A stretch of DNA of 64,000 nucleotides from positions 1-64,000 of the forward strand of contig NZ_ATHO01000023.1 in assembly GCF_000445065.1 (NCBI RefSeq). Direction: 5' to 3'. This document shows, piece after piece, positions 17,427 through 26,927 of the stretch. The notes below the pieces were generated by a model. That model did not search any database, had not been told where the DNA came from, and saw nothing but the letters and a program-made list of their open reading frames with translations. The position numbers were made by a program, and so were the translations under genes. Positions within the stretch are counted from its first letter, which is position 1. The number at the start of each line of letters is the position of its first letter. This DNA comes from Sphingobium quisquiliarum P25. GTDB taxonomy: Bacteria; Pseudomonadota; Alphaproteobacteria; Sphingomonadales; Sphingomonadaceae.

Positions 17427-18854
17427 TCAGCGGAGTGCTGGGGCGGCCCCGTCCTGCGCTCCGCCCCCCAGCGCTCGAACGAGCGTGATCGCCGCCCGCC
17501 TTCGCGCCGTCTGCACAGTGATGAAGGCCTGTTGCGCCGCCAGCGCGGCAGTTTGTGCAGTGACGACTTCCAGATAGTCCGCCGCGCCATCGCGATAACG
17601 GTCCAGCGCCAGTTCTTCCCCGCGCGCGGCGGCCTGTGCCGCCCGCTGCCGGTCGGCTTCCTCGGCCGCCAGCGCCGCGTTGCTGGCCAGCGAATCCTCT
17701 ACCTCCTGGAAGGCATTCAGCACTGTTTCGCGGTAATTGGCGGCGAGGATGTTATATTCCGCCTCGCTGACGGCAACCCGAGCCCGCTGCCGCCCGCCAT
17801 CAAAGAGGTTGAGCACCGCCGACAATGGTCCCAGCGCCCAATATCCGGTTGGGGCGCTGATAAGGGGCGCGCCACTGGCCTGAAAACCACCGGCCAGAGC
17901 CAGATCGATGCGGGGGAACCGGGCCGCCTTCGCCACGCCGATGCGGGCATTGGCAGCGATCAGTCGCCGCTGCGCCCCGGCAATGTCAGGTCGCCGTTCT
18001 AGCAGGGTGGATGGCAGGCCCGGCGCAATGGCGGGCAAAGCCGCAATGCTATCGGCTGGGGTAATGGCAAATTGCCCAGGCATCATGCCAGTCAATGTCG
18101 CGATGCGGTTCTCCAGCGTCGCCCGGCGCGCGGCGATCTGCCGGAACAGCGCCTGAGCATTGGCCAGCTGCGTTTGCGATCGGCTGCGATCCACGCCCGA
18201 TGCGATGCTGCCTTCATGGCGAATGCGGATCAGTGCGTCTGACGCTTCGTAAGCGTCCACGGTGCGGCGCAGCAGGGCGCCTTCCCGGTCAAGTCCACGC
18301 AACTGGAAATAGGCATCCGCCAGCGCGCCATGAAGGCTGAGGCGGACGGAGGCGAGACTGGCCGCTTCGACTGCCGCGTCCGCTTCGCTAGCCCTGACGC
18401 TGTGGCGGACCCGGCCCCACAGGTCGATTTCATAGTTCAGCGCACCGCCCAGAATATATTGGTCCGCCGTTACCGGAACGCCGGGACCGATGGGCCGTCC
18501 AGCGGACAGCCGTTCGCGCGAAAGGGCCATCTGACCATCCAGTGTGGGGGCGAGGTCCGCACCGGCAAGGCGCGTCTCCGCCTGCGCGCGGTCAAGCCGG
18601 GCTACTGCTGCGGCAAGGCTGGGGCTGTCCACGTCCGCCCGCGCGATCAGGTCGTCCAGTACAGGGTCGTCGAAATCACGCCACCATTGCCCTCGCGGCT
18701 GCCGGTCCGCCGGCGCGGCATTACGCCACAGCGCGCCATATTTATAATCTTCGGCCATCGGCGTGGCCGGAATGTGCAGAGGCGGCGCCATGGAACAGCC
18801 CGCCATCAACAGCAGGGCGGGCGCGGCGAAGTTAATCCTGCGCATCGGCGGCAC
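17427..18854 (-). CDS. RND efflux outer-membrane lipoprotein (NodT/OprM family)
   Basis: A 475-residue outer-membrane factor. The lipobox LLLMAGCSMAPP puts the acylated Cys at 20. Two OEP domains follow, each with long helices such as DVDSPSLAAAVARLDRAQAE and the conserved RRPDIAGAQRRLIAANARIG. It forms the exit duct for the adaptor and pump encoded just upstream. Its start overlaps the end of the adaptor gene by 23 bases, so all three are one operon read leftward from the promoter near 23.2 kb. Confidence 0.9.
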   Translation of the reverse strand: MPPMRRINFAAPALLLMAGCSMAPPLHIPATPMAEDYKYGALWRNAAPADRQPRGQWWRDFDDPVLDDLIARADVDSPSLAAAVARLDRAQAETRLAGADLAPTLDGQMALSRERLSAGRPIGPGVPVTADQYILGGALNYEIDLWGRVRHSVRASEADAAVEAASLASVRLSLHGALADAYFQLRGLDREGALLRRTVDAYEASDALIRIRHEGSIASGVDRSRSQTQLANAQALFRQIAARRATLENRIATLTGMMPGQFAITPADSIAALPAIAPGLPSTLLERRPDIAGAQRRLIAANARIGVAKAARFPRIDLALAGGFQASGAPLISAPTGYWALGPLSAVLNLFDGGRQRARVAVSEAEYNILAANYRETVLNAFQEVEDSLASNAALAAEEADRQRAAQAAARGEELALDRYRDGAADYLEVVTAQTAALAAQQAFITVQTARRRAAITLVRALGGGAQDGAAPALR

Positions 18855-20004
18855 CTTTCCCCCGGTTGCGGACGATCCGAACCTGATCCCCTTGTGCCAA
18901 AGCCTCCGGCGGGGTGGCGATCACGCGGGCCTGCGGGGTCAGGCCGGAAGCGATCTGCACGCTGGCGCCATCGTCCCGTCCGATCACAACCGGGCGCATC
19001 GTCACGCGCCCTTCGCTATCGACCAGCCCCACCATCGTTCCCTTCGGTGTGACAATCAGCGCACTGGCAGGCAGCGTTACGGCGGTGCCTGCCGCCATCG
19101 GGATGGCCACTTCAGCGTAGCCGCCCGGCTTCAGCCGCTGGCCAGTATTGTTCACCTCGAACTCGGCCAGCACCGTGCCCGATGCCCGGTCCACCGCACC
19201 TGCCGTCCGCACCAGTGCGGCGTCGAAACTCTCGCCCGGATATTCCGGTACGGTCAGACTGGCCACCACACCCCGCGTCAGCTGTCCTGACAAGGCCTGG
19301 GGCACACGGACGCGCAGGCGCAGTCGGCGGTCATCTGCAATGGTGAACAGGGGGCTGGCCACGCCGTTTCCCGCATTCACCAGGGCGCCTATTTCCGCGT
19401 TGCGGCTGGTCACCCGGCCTGCAAAAGGTGCCACAACACGGGTGAAGCCGAGCGTGGCGCGCAATCGTTCGACATTGGCACGGGCGGAACTGGCAAGGGC
19501 CGTTGCCGCCGCTAGCCGCCCGCTTTTTTCATCGGTTTCCTGTTGCGATACCGCGTCCTTCGCCCGCAGCGCGTCCCAACGTACGGCCGTAGTTTGCGCC
19601 AGTCCCCGGTTGGCTTCTGCCGTGCGCAGGTCCGCTTGCGCCTGTGCCAGTTGTTGTTCAACCTCCGGCGCGTCCAGCACGGCCAGAACCTGCCCCGCAC
19701 GCACATGATCGCCAATATCGACCAGTCGCCGCGCAACATAGCCGCTGGCGCGGGCATGGATGGCGGCCTCGTTATCCGGTTCCAACATGCCGGGCAGACG
19801 AATGGCGCCTGCTTCCGCCGGTTTTGGGTGCATCACATTGACGGTCGGCAATGCATTGGCGCGGGCGAATTCCGCCTGTTCGGTATGGTCCGCATTGCGG
19901 GCAACGATGCCGCCACCCACCAGCAGCGCTACGCCAATAGCTGCCGCCGCACCATAAAGGCGGCCCTTTCGCGATGAAGTCCGTGATGGGGTGGGATCAG
20001 ACAT
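18832..20004 (-). CDS. RND efflux periplasmic adaptor (membrane fusion protein)
   Basis: A 390-residue adaptor with an N-terminal membrane anchor (about 15-35) and a lipoyl half-motif (AAIHARASGYVARRLVDIGD). An alpha-hairpin covers roughly 100-165 (EQQLAQAQADLRTAEANRG), and beta-barrel and membrane-proximal domains follow. It links the inner-membrane pump to the outer-membrane duct. The gene overlaps both neighbours by a few bases. Substrate cannot be read from sequence. The position between the scs operon and a sulfide-oxidising flavoprotein, with a shared promoter motif, suggests stress-induced export. Confidence 0.9.
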   Translation of the reverse strand: MSDPTPSRTSSRKGRLYGAAAAIGVALLVGGGIVARNADHTEQAEFARANALPTVNVMHPKPAEAGAIRLPGMLEPDNEAAIHARASGYVARRLVDIGDHVRAGQVLAVLDAPEVEQQLAQAQADLRTAEANRGLAQTTAVRWDALRAKDAVSQQETDEKSGRLAAATALASSARANVERLRATLGFTRVVAPFAGRVTSRNAEIGALVNAGNGVASPLFTIADDRRLRLRVRVPQALSGQLTRGVVASLTVPEYPGESFDAALVRTAGAVDRASGTVLAEFEVNNTGQRLKPGGYAEVAIPMAAGTAVTLPASALIVTPKGTMVGLVDSEGRVTMRPVVIGRDDGASVQIASGLTPQARVIATPPEALAQGDQVRIVRNRGKGAADAQD

Positions 20005-23000
20005 GGCTCGGTTCCAGTTCGATAGTGCGGGTTTTCGGGGCGCCCTTGCGGTGGGCCAGCGCGAACAGCGCAGGCACCAGCACCAGCGTGGCGATTGTGG
20101 CGAACGCCAAACCGCCGATCACCGCACGGCCCAGCGGCGCGTTCTGTTCCGCCCCTTCGCCCAGGGCCAGCGCCATGGGCGACATGCCGATAATCATGAC
20201 CAGCGCGGTCATCAGCACCGGGCGCAGGCGCACCATGCCCGCTTCCAGTGCGGCGGTTGCAGCATTGCCCGTTTCCGCCAGCCTTTCGCGCGCGAAACTG
20301 ACGACGAGGATGGCATTGGCGGTCGATACGCCCATTGCCATGATCGCGCCGATCAATGCCGGCACGGACAAGGTGGTGCCGGTCAGGAAAAGCATCCATG
20401 CAATGCCTGCCAATGCGGCGGGCAACGCGCCGATGATGACAAGCGGATCGATCCAGTTCTGGAAGTTCACCACGATCACCAGATAGATCAGCAAGATCGC
20501 CGCGATCAGGCCGAATGCAAGGCCGGTGAAGGCTATGTTCATCGTTTCATATTGGCCGCGCAGTGTGACGGTGGATGCTTTCGGCAATTCCTTTTTCAGC
20601 GCGGCGATGGCGGCGTTCACATCGCTCGCAACGGCACCCAGGTCACGCCCTTGCGTAGTGGCATAGATGTTGATGACCGGCTGAATGTCATATTTGCTGA
20701 CGACGGACAGTGTGTTGCTGCGTGTGATCTGCGCGACACCGCCAAGCGTTTGCGATGCGGCATCGACGCCACCTGCGACTGGCAGCGCAGCCAGATCGAC
20801 GACGGAGCCTATGTCCCGTTCCGGCAATTGCGCCACGACAGGATAGGACACGCCATTTTCGGGGTTGAGGTAGAATATGGGCGAGCTTTGCGCCGTACCG
20901 GCAAGCGCAGTGCCGAGGCTGGCCGTAACATCCCGCTGGCTTAGACCATATTGCGCGATGCGTGCGCGGTCGACATCGACATTCAGTTGGGGATAGCGGG
21001 TCGATTGCTGAATGCGCGCGTCGGCCAGCCCCGGAATCTGCCGCACGCTTTTCAACAGTTTTTGCGCATATCGCTGATTTTCCGCGATGTTGCGCCCGCG
21101 TATTTGGATATCGAGAGGGGCTGGCGATCCGAAATTGAGGATCTGGCTCGTCATGTCTGCTGGCAGAAAAGCAAAATCGACGCCTGGGAATTTGAGCGGT
21201 AACTGTTGGCGCAATGCACGCACATAGTCATTCGTGTCCCCGCGATCCTTTGACAAAGTGATCAGGATATCGCCTTCATTGGTCCCGACCGTGCCGGAAT
21301 TGGCATAGATATTGTTTAGCGCCGCCAGAGAGATGCCGATATTATCGACCATCGTTTCGATTTCCGCATCGGGGATCACGCTGCGGATATGTTGTTGCAC
21401 CTGCGCGAAAGTGGCGGAACTCTGTTCGATCCGCGTCCCCGCAGGCGTCCGCACATGCAGGGCGATCTGGCCGGAATCCACCGCCGGGAAGAAGTCCCGA
21501 CCGAGCAGCGGCACCAGCGACAGCGACAGAAGCATGACGCCTAGAAAGACCATGGCAAAGCCGCGGCGAACATCCAGCACGCGGCGCAGCAACTGGCCAT
21601 AACGGGCGCGCATCCGTTCGAACCGCTGATCGAAGCCGCGCTGAAAGTGAACGAAAATATTGCGCGTCGGGCGGGTCTTTGCTCCTTCATCATGCGGGCG
21701 CAGCAGGAACATCGCCATGGTCGGCACCAGCGTGCGGGCGAGCACGAAGGACGTGAGCAAGGCGAATATCACCGCCAGCGCCAGCGGCACGAACAGGAAC
21801 CCTGCAATGCCCGGCAGAAAGAACATCGGCACGAACACGATGCAGATGCTCAGCAGCGCGACCAGCGCAGGTTTCACGATTTGCGCCGCACCATCCATGA
21901 TGGCGGCGATCACGCCCTTGCCCTGTTCCAGATGCCAGTTCATGTTTTCGATAGTCACGGTGGCGTCGTCCACCAGAATGCCGATGGCCAGCACCAACCC
22001 GCTCAGCGTCATCAGGTTCAGCGTGTGGCCCACCGCGCCCAGACCGGCAATGGAACCCAGGATCGCCAGCGGAATGGCCGTGACGATGATGATGGTCGAT
22101 CGCCACGATCCAAGGAACAGCAGGATCATGAGCGACGTCAGCAGTGCAGCGAGAGCGCCTTCGGTCACCACCGACGAAACCGCCGCCTTCACCAGTTCTG
22201 ACTGGTCACCTATTGCCGTCACCTTCAGCGTATCGGGCAGGCCGGCCAGCGCTTGCGGCAGGCGCCGCTTGATCCCGTCGACAATGGCGAGTGTGGATGC
22301 GCCACCGCTTTTAAGCACGGTCATCAGAGCGGATCGCTGCCCATCCACATGGACCACGTTGATCTGCGGGGCGGAGCCGTCGCGCACCTGTGCGATATCG
22401 CGCATCAGGATGGTGGCGCCGTCCACCACCTTCACCGGCAGATTGTTCAGTTGCTCGACCGATGCCGGGGCGTTGTTCAGGCGGATATTATATTGCAGGT
22501 CGCCGATCTTGGCGAAGCCGACCGGGCTGATTTGCGTCTGCGCGGTCAGCGCGTTCGCTACGTCTTGCGCAGAAAGGCCACGCGCTTGCAACGCGGCCGG
22601 ATCAACATCAATCTGCATCTGGCGCTGCTTCCCGCCAGAAGGGAATGGCATGGCTACGCCGGGCACCGTGACCAGTAGCGGACGGACCTGGTTCAATCCC
22701 AGATCGAATAGCTGCTGTTCGCTCAAGCCCTTTCCCGACAAGGCCAGTTGCAGGATGGGCACGGTGGAGGCGTCGTAATTGACGATCATGGGCGGGGTGA
22801 TGCCCGGCGGCAGCTGACGCAGGATGGTTTGCGAAATGGAGGTGACCTGTGCCGTAGCCGTGCGGATGTCGACGCCCGGCTGGAAATGGATTTTCACCAC
22901 TGCGACCCCGTTCAGGGACTGGCTTTCGATCCTCTCGATATCGTTGACCGCATTTGTCAGCACGCGTTCGTAAGGCGTGACGATGCGCCCGGCCATGTCC

Positions 23001-23173
23001 TGCGGCGACAGGCCGGTATAGGTCCATGCCGTCGCAATCACCGGCACGCCGATGCGCGGGAAGATGTCCACCGGCATTCGCAGGATAGACAATGTCCCGA
23101 TGCCGAAGATCATCACGGCCATCACGATAAAAGTCAGCGGTTTGGTCAGCGCGGTGCGCACTAGCGCGATCAT
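19997..23173 (-). CDS. RND efflux transporter permease (AcrB/HAE-type)
   Basis: A 1058-residue, twelve-helix proton-driven pump. It has the N-terminal helix followed by the DIFPRIGVPVIAT porter entrance, and a TM4 proton-relay motif GILVDDATVTIEN (Asp402, Asp403). The second half repeats the layout, with DFFPAVDSGQIALHVRTPAG. The double Asp places it with hydrophobic/amphiphilic exporters (HAE type) rather than heavy-metal CusA pumps, whose key residues and Met clusters are absent. Start ATG at 23173; a CTTAAG-N5-CTTATG box lies 71 bases upstream, so the two-component system probably drives the operon. Confidence 0.93.
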   Translation of the reverse strand: MIALVRTALTKPLTFIVMAVMIFGIGTLSILRMPVDIFPRIGVPVIATAWTYTGLSPQDMAGRIVTPYERVLTNAVNDIERIESQSLNGVAVVKIHFQPGVDIRTATAQVTSISQTILRQLPPGITPPMIVNYDASTVPILQLALSGKGLSEQQLFDLGLNQVRPLLVTVPGVAMPFPSGGKQRQMQIDVDPAALQARGLSAQDVANALTAQTQISPVGFAKIGDLQYNIRLNNAPASVEQLNNLPVKVVDGATILMRDIAQVRDGSAPQINVVHVDGQRSALMTVLKSGGASTLAIVDGIKRRLPQALAGLPDTLKVTAIGDQSELVKAAVSSVVTEGALAALLTSLMILLFLGSWRSTIIIVTAIPLAILGSIAGLGAVGHTLNLMTLSGLVLAIGILVDDATVTIENMNWHLEQGKGVIAAIMDGAAQIVKPALVALLSICIVFVPMFFLPGIAGFLFVPLALAVIFALLTSFVLARTLVPTMAMFLLRPHDEGAKTRPTRNIFVHFQRGFDQRFERMRARYGQLLRRVLDVRRGFAMVFLGVMLLSLSLVPLLGRDFFPAVDSGQIALHVRTPAGTRIEQSSATFAQVQQHIRSVIPDAEIETMVDNIGISLAALNNIYANSGTVGTNEGDILITLSKDRGDTNDYVRALRQQLPLKFPGVDFAFLPADMTSQILNFGSPAPLDIQIRGRNIAENQRYAQKLLKSVRQIPGLADARIQQSTRYPQLNVDVDRARIAQYGLSQRDVTASLGTALAGTAQSSPIFYLNPENGVSYPVVAQLPERDIGSVVDLAALPVAGGVDAASQTLGGVAQITRSNTLSVVSKYDIQPVINIYATTQGRDLGAVASDVNAAIAALKKELPKASTVTLRGQYETMNIAFTGLAFGLIAAILLIYLVIVVNFQNWIDPLVIIGALPAALAGIAWMLFLTGTTLSVPALIGAIMAMGVSTANAILVVSFARERLAETGNAATAALEAGMVRLRPVLMTALVMIIGMSPMALALGEGAEQNAPLGRAVIGGLAFATIATLVLVPALFALAHRKGAPKTRTIELEPSHV

Positions 23174-23243
23174 CGTTCGCCGCGCCCTGATGAATTGGTC
23201 ATGGTTTCGAGCCTCCCGTCGGGGAGGTCAAAAGCGGCACTAC

Positions 23244-23260
23244 CTTAAGGCAGGCTTATG
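23244..23260 (+). promoter_or_regulatory. CTTAAG-N5-CTTATG box upstream of the RND operon
   Basis: CTTAAG (23244-23249) and CTTATG (23255-23260) are separated by five bases, 71 bases upstream of the pump start. The pattern matches the boxes at 11145-11184 next to the response-regulator gene and is best explained as a binding site of that regulator. Confidence 0.65.
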
Positions 23261-23313
23261 CCAGGACGATAATTTTGCTGCCGCGCAGCGCGGATCTCGC
23301 CGCATCGGCGAGT

Positions 23314-23330
23314 GGTAAGGATGCCTTAAG
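23314..23330 (+). promoter_or_regulatory. GGTAAG-N5-CTTAAG box upstream of the flavoprotein gene
   Basis: GGTAAG (23314-23319), five bases, CTTAAG (23325-23330). It is nearly identical to the second scs box (GCTAAG-N5-CTTAAG) and sits 87 bases before the flavoprotein start. Together with 23244-23260 it lies in the divergent region between the RND operon and the flavoprotein operon, so the same regulator may act on both sides. Confidence 0.65.
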
Positions 23331-23417
23331 CTGCACGGCTATCATGCAGGGCTGCAACGCGCGCGCGATATTCGTTGTACTAACGTATCGCCACCCGCGA
23401 CGGCCAAGGAGATTGCT

Positions 23418-24710
23418 ATGCCACACTATGATGGTCGCCCCCATGTCCTCATTCTTGGCGGCAATTTCGCCGGGTTGGCCTGCGCACAGAAGGTGCGGCA
23501 ATATGTGGGGGACAGGGCGCGCATCACCGTGATCGATCGCAAAAGCTATCTGCTTTTCATTCCCAACATTCCCGCTGACGTGTTCGAAGATCGCAACCCA
23601 GCACTGCACCAGCGGATGGATCTGGTGCCCATCCTGGCAAAGGATGATATCGATTTTATCCATGGAGAAGTCACTGCTGTCGACATTGCAGCGCGCAATG
23701 TAACCTTCAGGCCCGCAGAACGAGGTGGCGCCGAAGATCATGTCGAACATTATGATTATGTCATCTTCGCACTGGGTGCCCGGCTTGCCTATGATCGGAT
23801 CGAGGGCTTCGCCGAGCACGGCCACACTGTCAGCGACCTGTATCACGGGGAAAAGCTGCGCCGCTATCTCAACACCCGCTACGCAGGCGGCCCGATCGCG
23901 ATCGGATCGGCAAGGTTCCACCAAGGGGACGGAGCTGACGGTCTGGAACCCTATCCCGGCGGATCGATCCCGCGGGCGCTTGCCGCCTGTGAAGGGCCTC
24001 CTGTCGAGGTCATGATGTCGATGGCGACCTGGCTCAAGGATCGGAAACTTGGCGGCCCCGAAAACGTCACTGTCTTTACGCCAGCCCCCATGATCGCGGA
24101 AGATGCAGGCGAGGATGTCGTCAAACAACTCCTGACACTCGCGACCAAGATGGGCTTCAACTACTGGAACAACACGCAGGACGTCACGCGACTGACGGCC
24201 GACGCCATCGAGTTTGCCGATGGCCGCACCCTGCCGGCAGAGGTGAAGATCATTTTCCCCGACTGGGTAGCGCACGACTTTGTCAAAGGCCTGCCTGTCA
24301 GCGATTCCGAAGGGTTCATCAAAACCGACCTGCTGATGCGCAACCCTGACCACCCCGAAGTGTTCGCCTGTGGCGATTGCGCCGCTGTTACGGTGCCCAA
24401 ATTGGGCGCCATCGGACATCAGCAATCAGACATCATCGGGCTTCAACTTGGCAAGATTTTCGGCACCGTGGACGCGGAAAAGGCTGACGTTCCGCTGAAG
24501 CCCGAGGTGCTCTGCATCGGCGATATGGGCGATCGGAAGGCGTTCTGGCTACATTCCAACAGCTGGTTCGGCGGTGACCGCCAAATACTGAAGATGGGGC
24601 GCGTGCCCTATTTCCTGAAAATGCGATATCGCGACATGTTCTTCGCCGCCGATGGCAAAGTGCCCGCATGGGGACTGGATGCCGCAGAACTGATCGCGGA
24701 AGGGCTTTGA
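23418..24710 (+). CDS. FAD-dependent sulfide:quinone-oxidoreductase-like flavoprotein
   Basis: A 430-residue pyridine-nucleotide-disulfide-fold flavoprotein. The FAD-binding motif is HVLILGGNFAGLACAQKVR and the second dinucleotide region includes YDYVIFALGARLAY. The C-terminal FAD contact is EVFACGDCAAVTVP followed by KLGAIGHQQSDIIG. The C-terminal amphipathic tail would touch the membrane. It groups with SQR, FCSD and type-II NADH dehydrogenase proteins. Only the CGDC pair is an obvious redox Cys candidate, so classical SQR activity is uncertain. AAGGAG lies six bases before the ATG. It is followed seven bases later by a 5'-nucleotidase-family gene in one transcript. Confidence 0.75.
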   Translation: MPHYDGRPHVLILGGNFAGLACAQKVRQYVGDRARITVIDRKSYLLFIPNIPADVFEDRNPALHQRMDLVPILAKDDIDFIHGEVTAVDIAARNVTFRPAERGGAEDHVEHYDYVIFALGARLAYDRIEGFAEHGHTVSDLYHGEKLRRYLNTRYAGGPIAIGSARFHQGDGADGLEPYPGGSIPRALAACEGPPVEVMMSMATWLKDRKLGGPENVTVFTPAPMIAEDAGEDVVKQLLTLATKMGFNYWNNTQDVTRLTADAIEFADGRTLPAEVKIIFPDWVAHDFVKGLPVSDSEGFIKTDLLMRNPDHPEVFACGDCAAVTVPKLGAIGHQQSDIIGLQLGKIFGTVDAEKADVPLKPEVLCIGDMGDRKAFWLHSNSWFGGDRQILKMGRVPYFLKMRYRDMFFAADGKVPAWGLDAAELIAEGL

Positions 24711-24716
24711 GCCGCC

Positions 24717-26156
24717 ATGACAAACCTGACCATACTGCAACTCAATGATCTACACGGCTATGTGGAGGCCCACCCCGAACTACAGCGGGATGCGCGCGGC
24801 GATTTTCAGTTCGCGCAAATGGGCGGGCTGGCGCGGATCAAGACTCTGTTCGATCAGGCGCGGCAGGAAAATCCCGGCGGAGTAATTGCGCTGGATAATG
24901 GCGACACGTTCCACGGCACCCATTTCGCCGTGCAGGACCAGGCGCGGGCGATGGTGCCCCTGATCAACGCGCTGGGCTTTGATGCGATGACCCTGCACTG
25001 GGAATTCGCCTACGGCCCGGAACGTGTGGCTGAAATGTCGAGGGAACTGGCCCATCCCATACTCGCCGCGAATATTTTTCGCGAAGACAGTGGCGAACTG
25101 TTCATGCCCCCCTCGACCATCGTCGAACGCAATGGGGTGCGGGTCGGCATTGTCGGCCTCGCTTGCCCGATTGTGGACAAGACGATGCCGCCCTCCTTCA
25201 GCAAGGGGCTTCGCTTCGTCATCGGCAATGCCGAACTGCCCGGCCATATTGCGCGGCTTCGGCAGGATGCCGATCTGATTGTGGTCCTGTCCCACCTCGG
25301 TTTTCCGCAGGATGTGCAACTGGCCAAGGACGTGACCGGAATCGACGTCATCGTCAGCGGGCACACCCACAACCGCATGGAAAACGCCGTCGTCGTCAAT
25401 GGCGCAATCATCTTCCAGTCGGGCTGTCATGGCTCCTATGTCGGGCGGCTTGATCTGGATGTTTCGGACGATGGCCTTCAGGGCTGGCGCCATCGCCTGA
25501 TACCTGTCGATGACAGCGTCGCGAGCGATCCGGGCCTGGCGGATGGTGTCGCCACGGCTCTCGCAAGCGAAAGGCAGGCGATGAGCGAGGTCGTCGGGCA
25601 CACGGACGTCGCACTGCATCGGTATGCGATGCTCAACAGCCCGATGGACGACCTGCTGCTCGAAGCCATCGCCGAGGCAGTGGGAACGCCGATCGCCTTT
25701 TCCAATGGCTGGCGTTACGGCGCACCGATCGCGCCCGGGCCGATAACGATGAACGACCTTTGGAACATGGTGCCGGTGGACCCGCCTGTTTCGGTTGTTG
25801 ACGTTACCGGCTCGGAAATCCGCGAGATGCTGGAGGAAAATCTCGAGCGGACCTTTGCGTCGGATCCGTATGATCAGATGGGTGGCTACATCAAAAGGAT
25901 GCGTGGCGTCCGGCTCGTCTTCAAGGCGGAGAACGATAAAGGCCGCCGTATTGACCGACTATATGTCGACGGCGCTCCGATTGAGGAATCCGCTCGGTAC
26001 ACCGCCGCTTTCATTACTGCCCAAGGTGTTCCAGCGAAATTCGGGACTAACCGGCGTAAACTGCCTATCTCGGCGATTGAAGCTCTGCGTCGAAGGCTTG
26101 CGAGACCATGGCTTGGGGCGGATGGCGCAGAAAGCTCGAGCACTGAACTCGTATAA
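24717..26156 (+). CDS. Bifunctional metallophosphatase/5'-nucleotidase family protein without signal peptide
   Basis: A 479-residue protein. The metallophosphatase domain (1-280) has the metal ligands in LQLNDLHGY, ALDNGDTFHGT, VVLSHLGFPQDV and VSGHTHNRM. The 5'-nucleotidase C-terminal domain (about 300-460) has SNGWRYGAPIAPGPITMNDL. Family members are normally exported, and SoxB thiosulfohydrolases share the fold, but this one begins directly at the first strand (MTNLTILQLND) and has no signal. It is co-transcribed with the flavoprotein. A nucleotide or sulfur-ester substrate in the cytoplasm is possible; the sequence does not decide. Confidence 0.78.
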   Translation: MTNLTILQLNDLHGYVEAHPELQRDARGDFQFAQMGGLARIKTLFDQARQENPGGVIALDNGDTFHGTHFAVQDQARAMVPLINALGFDAMTLHWEFAYGPERVAEMSRELAHPILAANIFREDSGELFMPPSTIVERNGVRVGIVGLACPIVDKTMPPSFSKGLRFVIGNAELPGHIARLRQDADLIVVLSHLGFPQDVQLAKDVTGIDVIVSGHTHNRMENAVVVNGAIIFQSGCHGSYVGRLDLDVSDDGLQGWRHRLIPVDDSVASDPGLADGVATALASERQAMSEVVGHTDVALHRYAMLNSPMDDLLLEAIAEAVGTPIAFSNGWRYGAPIAPGPITMNDLWNMVPVDPPVSVVDVTGSEIREMLEENLERTFASDPYDQMGGYIKRMRGVRLVFKAENDKGRRIDRLYVDGAPIEESARYTAAFITAQGVPAKFGTNRRKLPISAIEALRRRLARPWLGADGAESSSTELV

Positions 26157-26260
26157 TTGCGCGCAATCATATACACGATGACAGAAAGTGAAATATTGTG
26201 TTGGGTGCTTCCGGTTTCCTGCGGTAGGGGTCTGTTATCGCAATCCTGAAAGGACCCGAC

Positions 26261-26890
26261 ATGACCCTGCACATTGGCGACACCGCACCCGATTTCACCG
26301 TCGACACCCAGAACGGCCCCATCAGCCTGCATGAATGGGCTGGCGACTCCTGGGTCTTCTTCTTCAGCCACCCGGCCGATTTCACTCCGGTTTGCACGAC
26401 CGAGATGGGCCGCACAGCCCAGCTTGCCGATCAGTTCGACGCGCGCAACGTCAAACCGCTCGGCCTGTCGACCGACACTGCCGACGAACACCGCAAATGG
26501 ATCGAGGATGTTAATGACACCCAGAACACCAACCTGACCTTTCCCATCGTCGCCGACGCGGATCTGTCGATTGCCAAGATGTATGACATGATTCACCCCG
26601 ATCAGAGCGCGACCGCAGCGGTGCGATCGGTCTTCATCATCGATCCAAAAAAGAAGATCCGGCTGACAATGACCTACCCGATGAGCGTGGGACGCAACTT
26701 CGACGAGATATTGCGCGTGATCGATGCGCTTCAACTCGGTGACGCCAAGCGAATCGCGACCCCGGCAGACTGGCAGAAGGGCAAGGAAGTGATCATTCCT
26801 CCATCGATCAAGGATGACGAGGCACGCGGCCTCTTCCCGCAGGGCTGGACCGAGCACCGCCCTTATCTGCGCACCGTATTGGTGGACTGA
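26261..26890 (+). CDS. 1-Cys peroxiredoxin (Prx6 subfamily)
   Basis: A 209-residue peroxidase with the peroxidatic site FFSHPADFTPVCTTEMG (Cys45). No second cysteine exists anywhere in the protein, so it is strictly 1-Cys. The Prx6-type C-terminal extension (DWQKGKEVIIPPSIKDDEAR) is complete. It reduces hydrogen peroxide or alkyl/sulfur peroxides using an external thiol. It stands alone between the flavoprotein pair and a strong hairpin. A 12-base palindrome, ATTGCGCGCAAT, lies 94 bases upstream at 26156-26167. Confidence 0.92.
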   Translation: MTLHIGDTAPDFTVDTQNGPISLHEWAGDSWVFFFSHPADFTPVCTTEMGRTAQLADQFDARNVKPLGLSTDTADEHRKWIEDVNDTQNTNLTFPIVADADLSIAKMYDMIHPDQSATAAVRSVFIIDPKKKIRLTMTYPMSVGRNFDEILRVIDALQLGDAKRIATPADWQKGKEVIIPPSIKDDEARGLFPQGWTEHRPYLRTVLVD

Positions 26891-26897
26891 GAGTCTG

Positions 26898-26927
26898 ATG
26901 CTGCGAGGCTCTACAGCCTCGCAGCAT
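26898..26927. terminator. Strong hairpin between convergent peroxiredoxin and ArsR genes
   Basis: A perfect 13-base inverted repeat (ATGCTGCGAGGCT and its complement) with a CTAC loop fills the 36-base gap between two convergent genes. It lacks a long T run but is well placed as a two-way terminator. Its right arm overlaps the last codon of the ArsR gene by one base. Confidence 0.75.

Noticed and set aside
19997-23173. Heavy-metal (CusA-type) efflux assignment for the RND pump
   Set aside because: The TM4 motif has two Asp residues and the porter lacks Met clusters, which fits HAE-type pumps better, despite the Scs-like neighbours.
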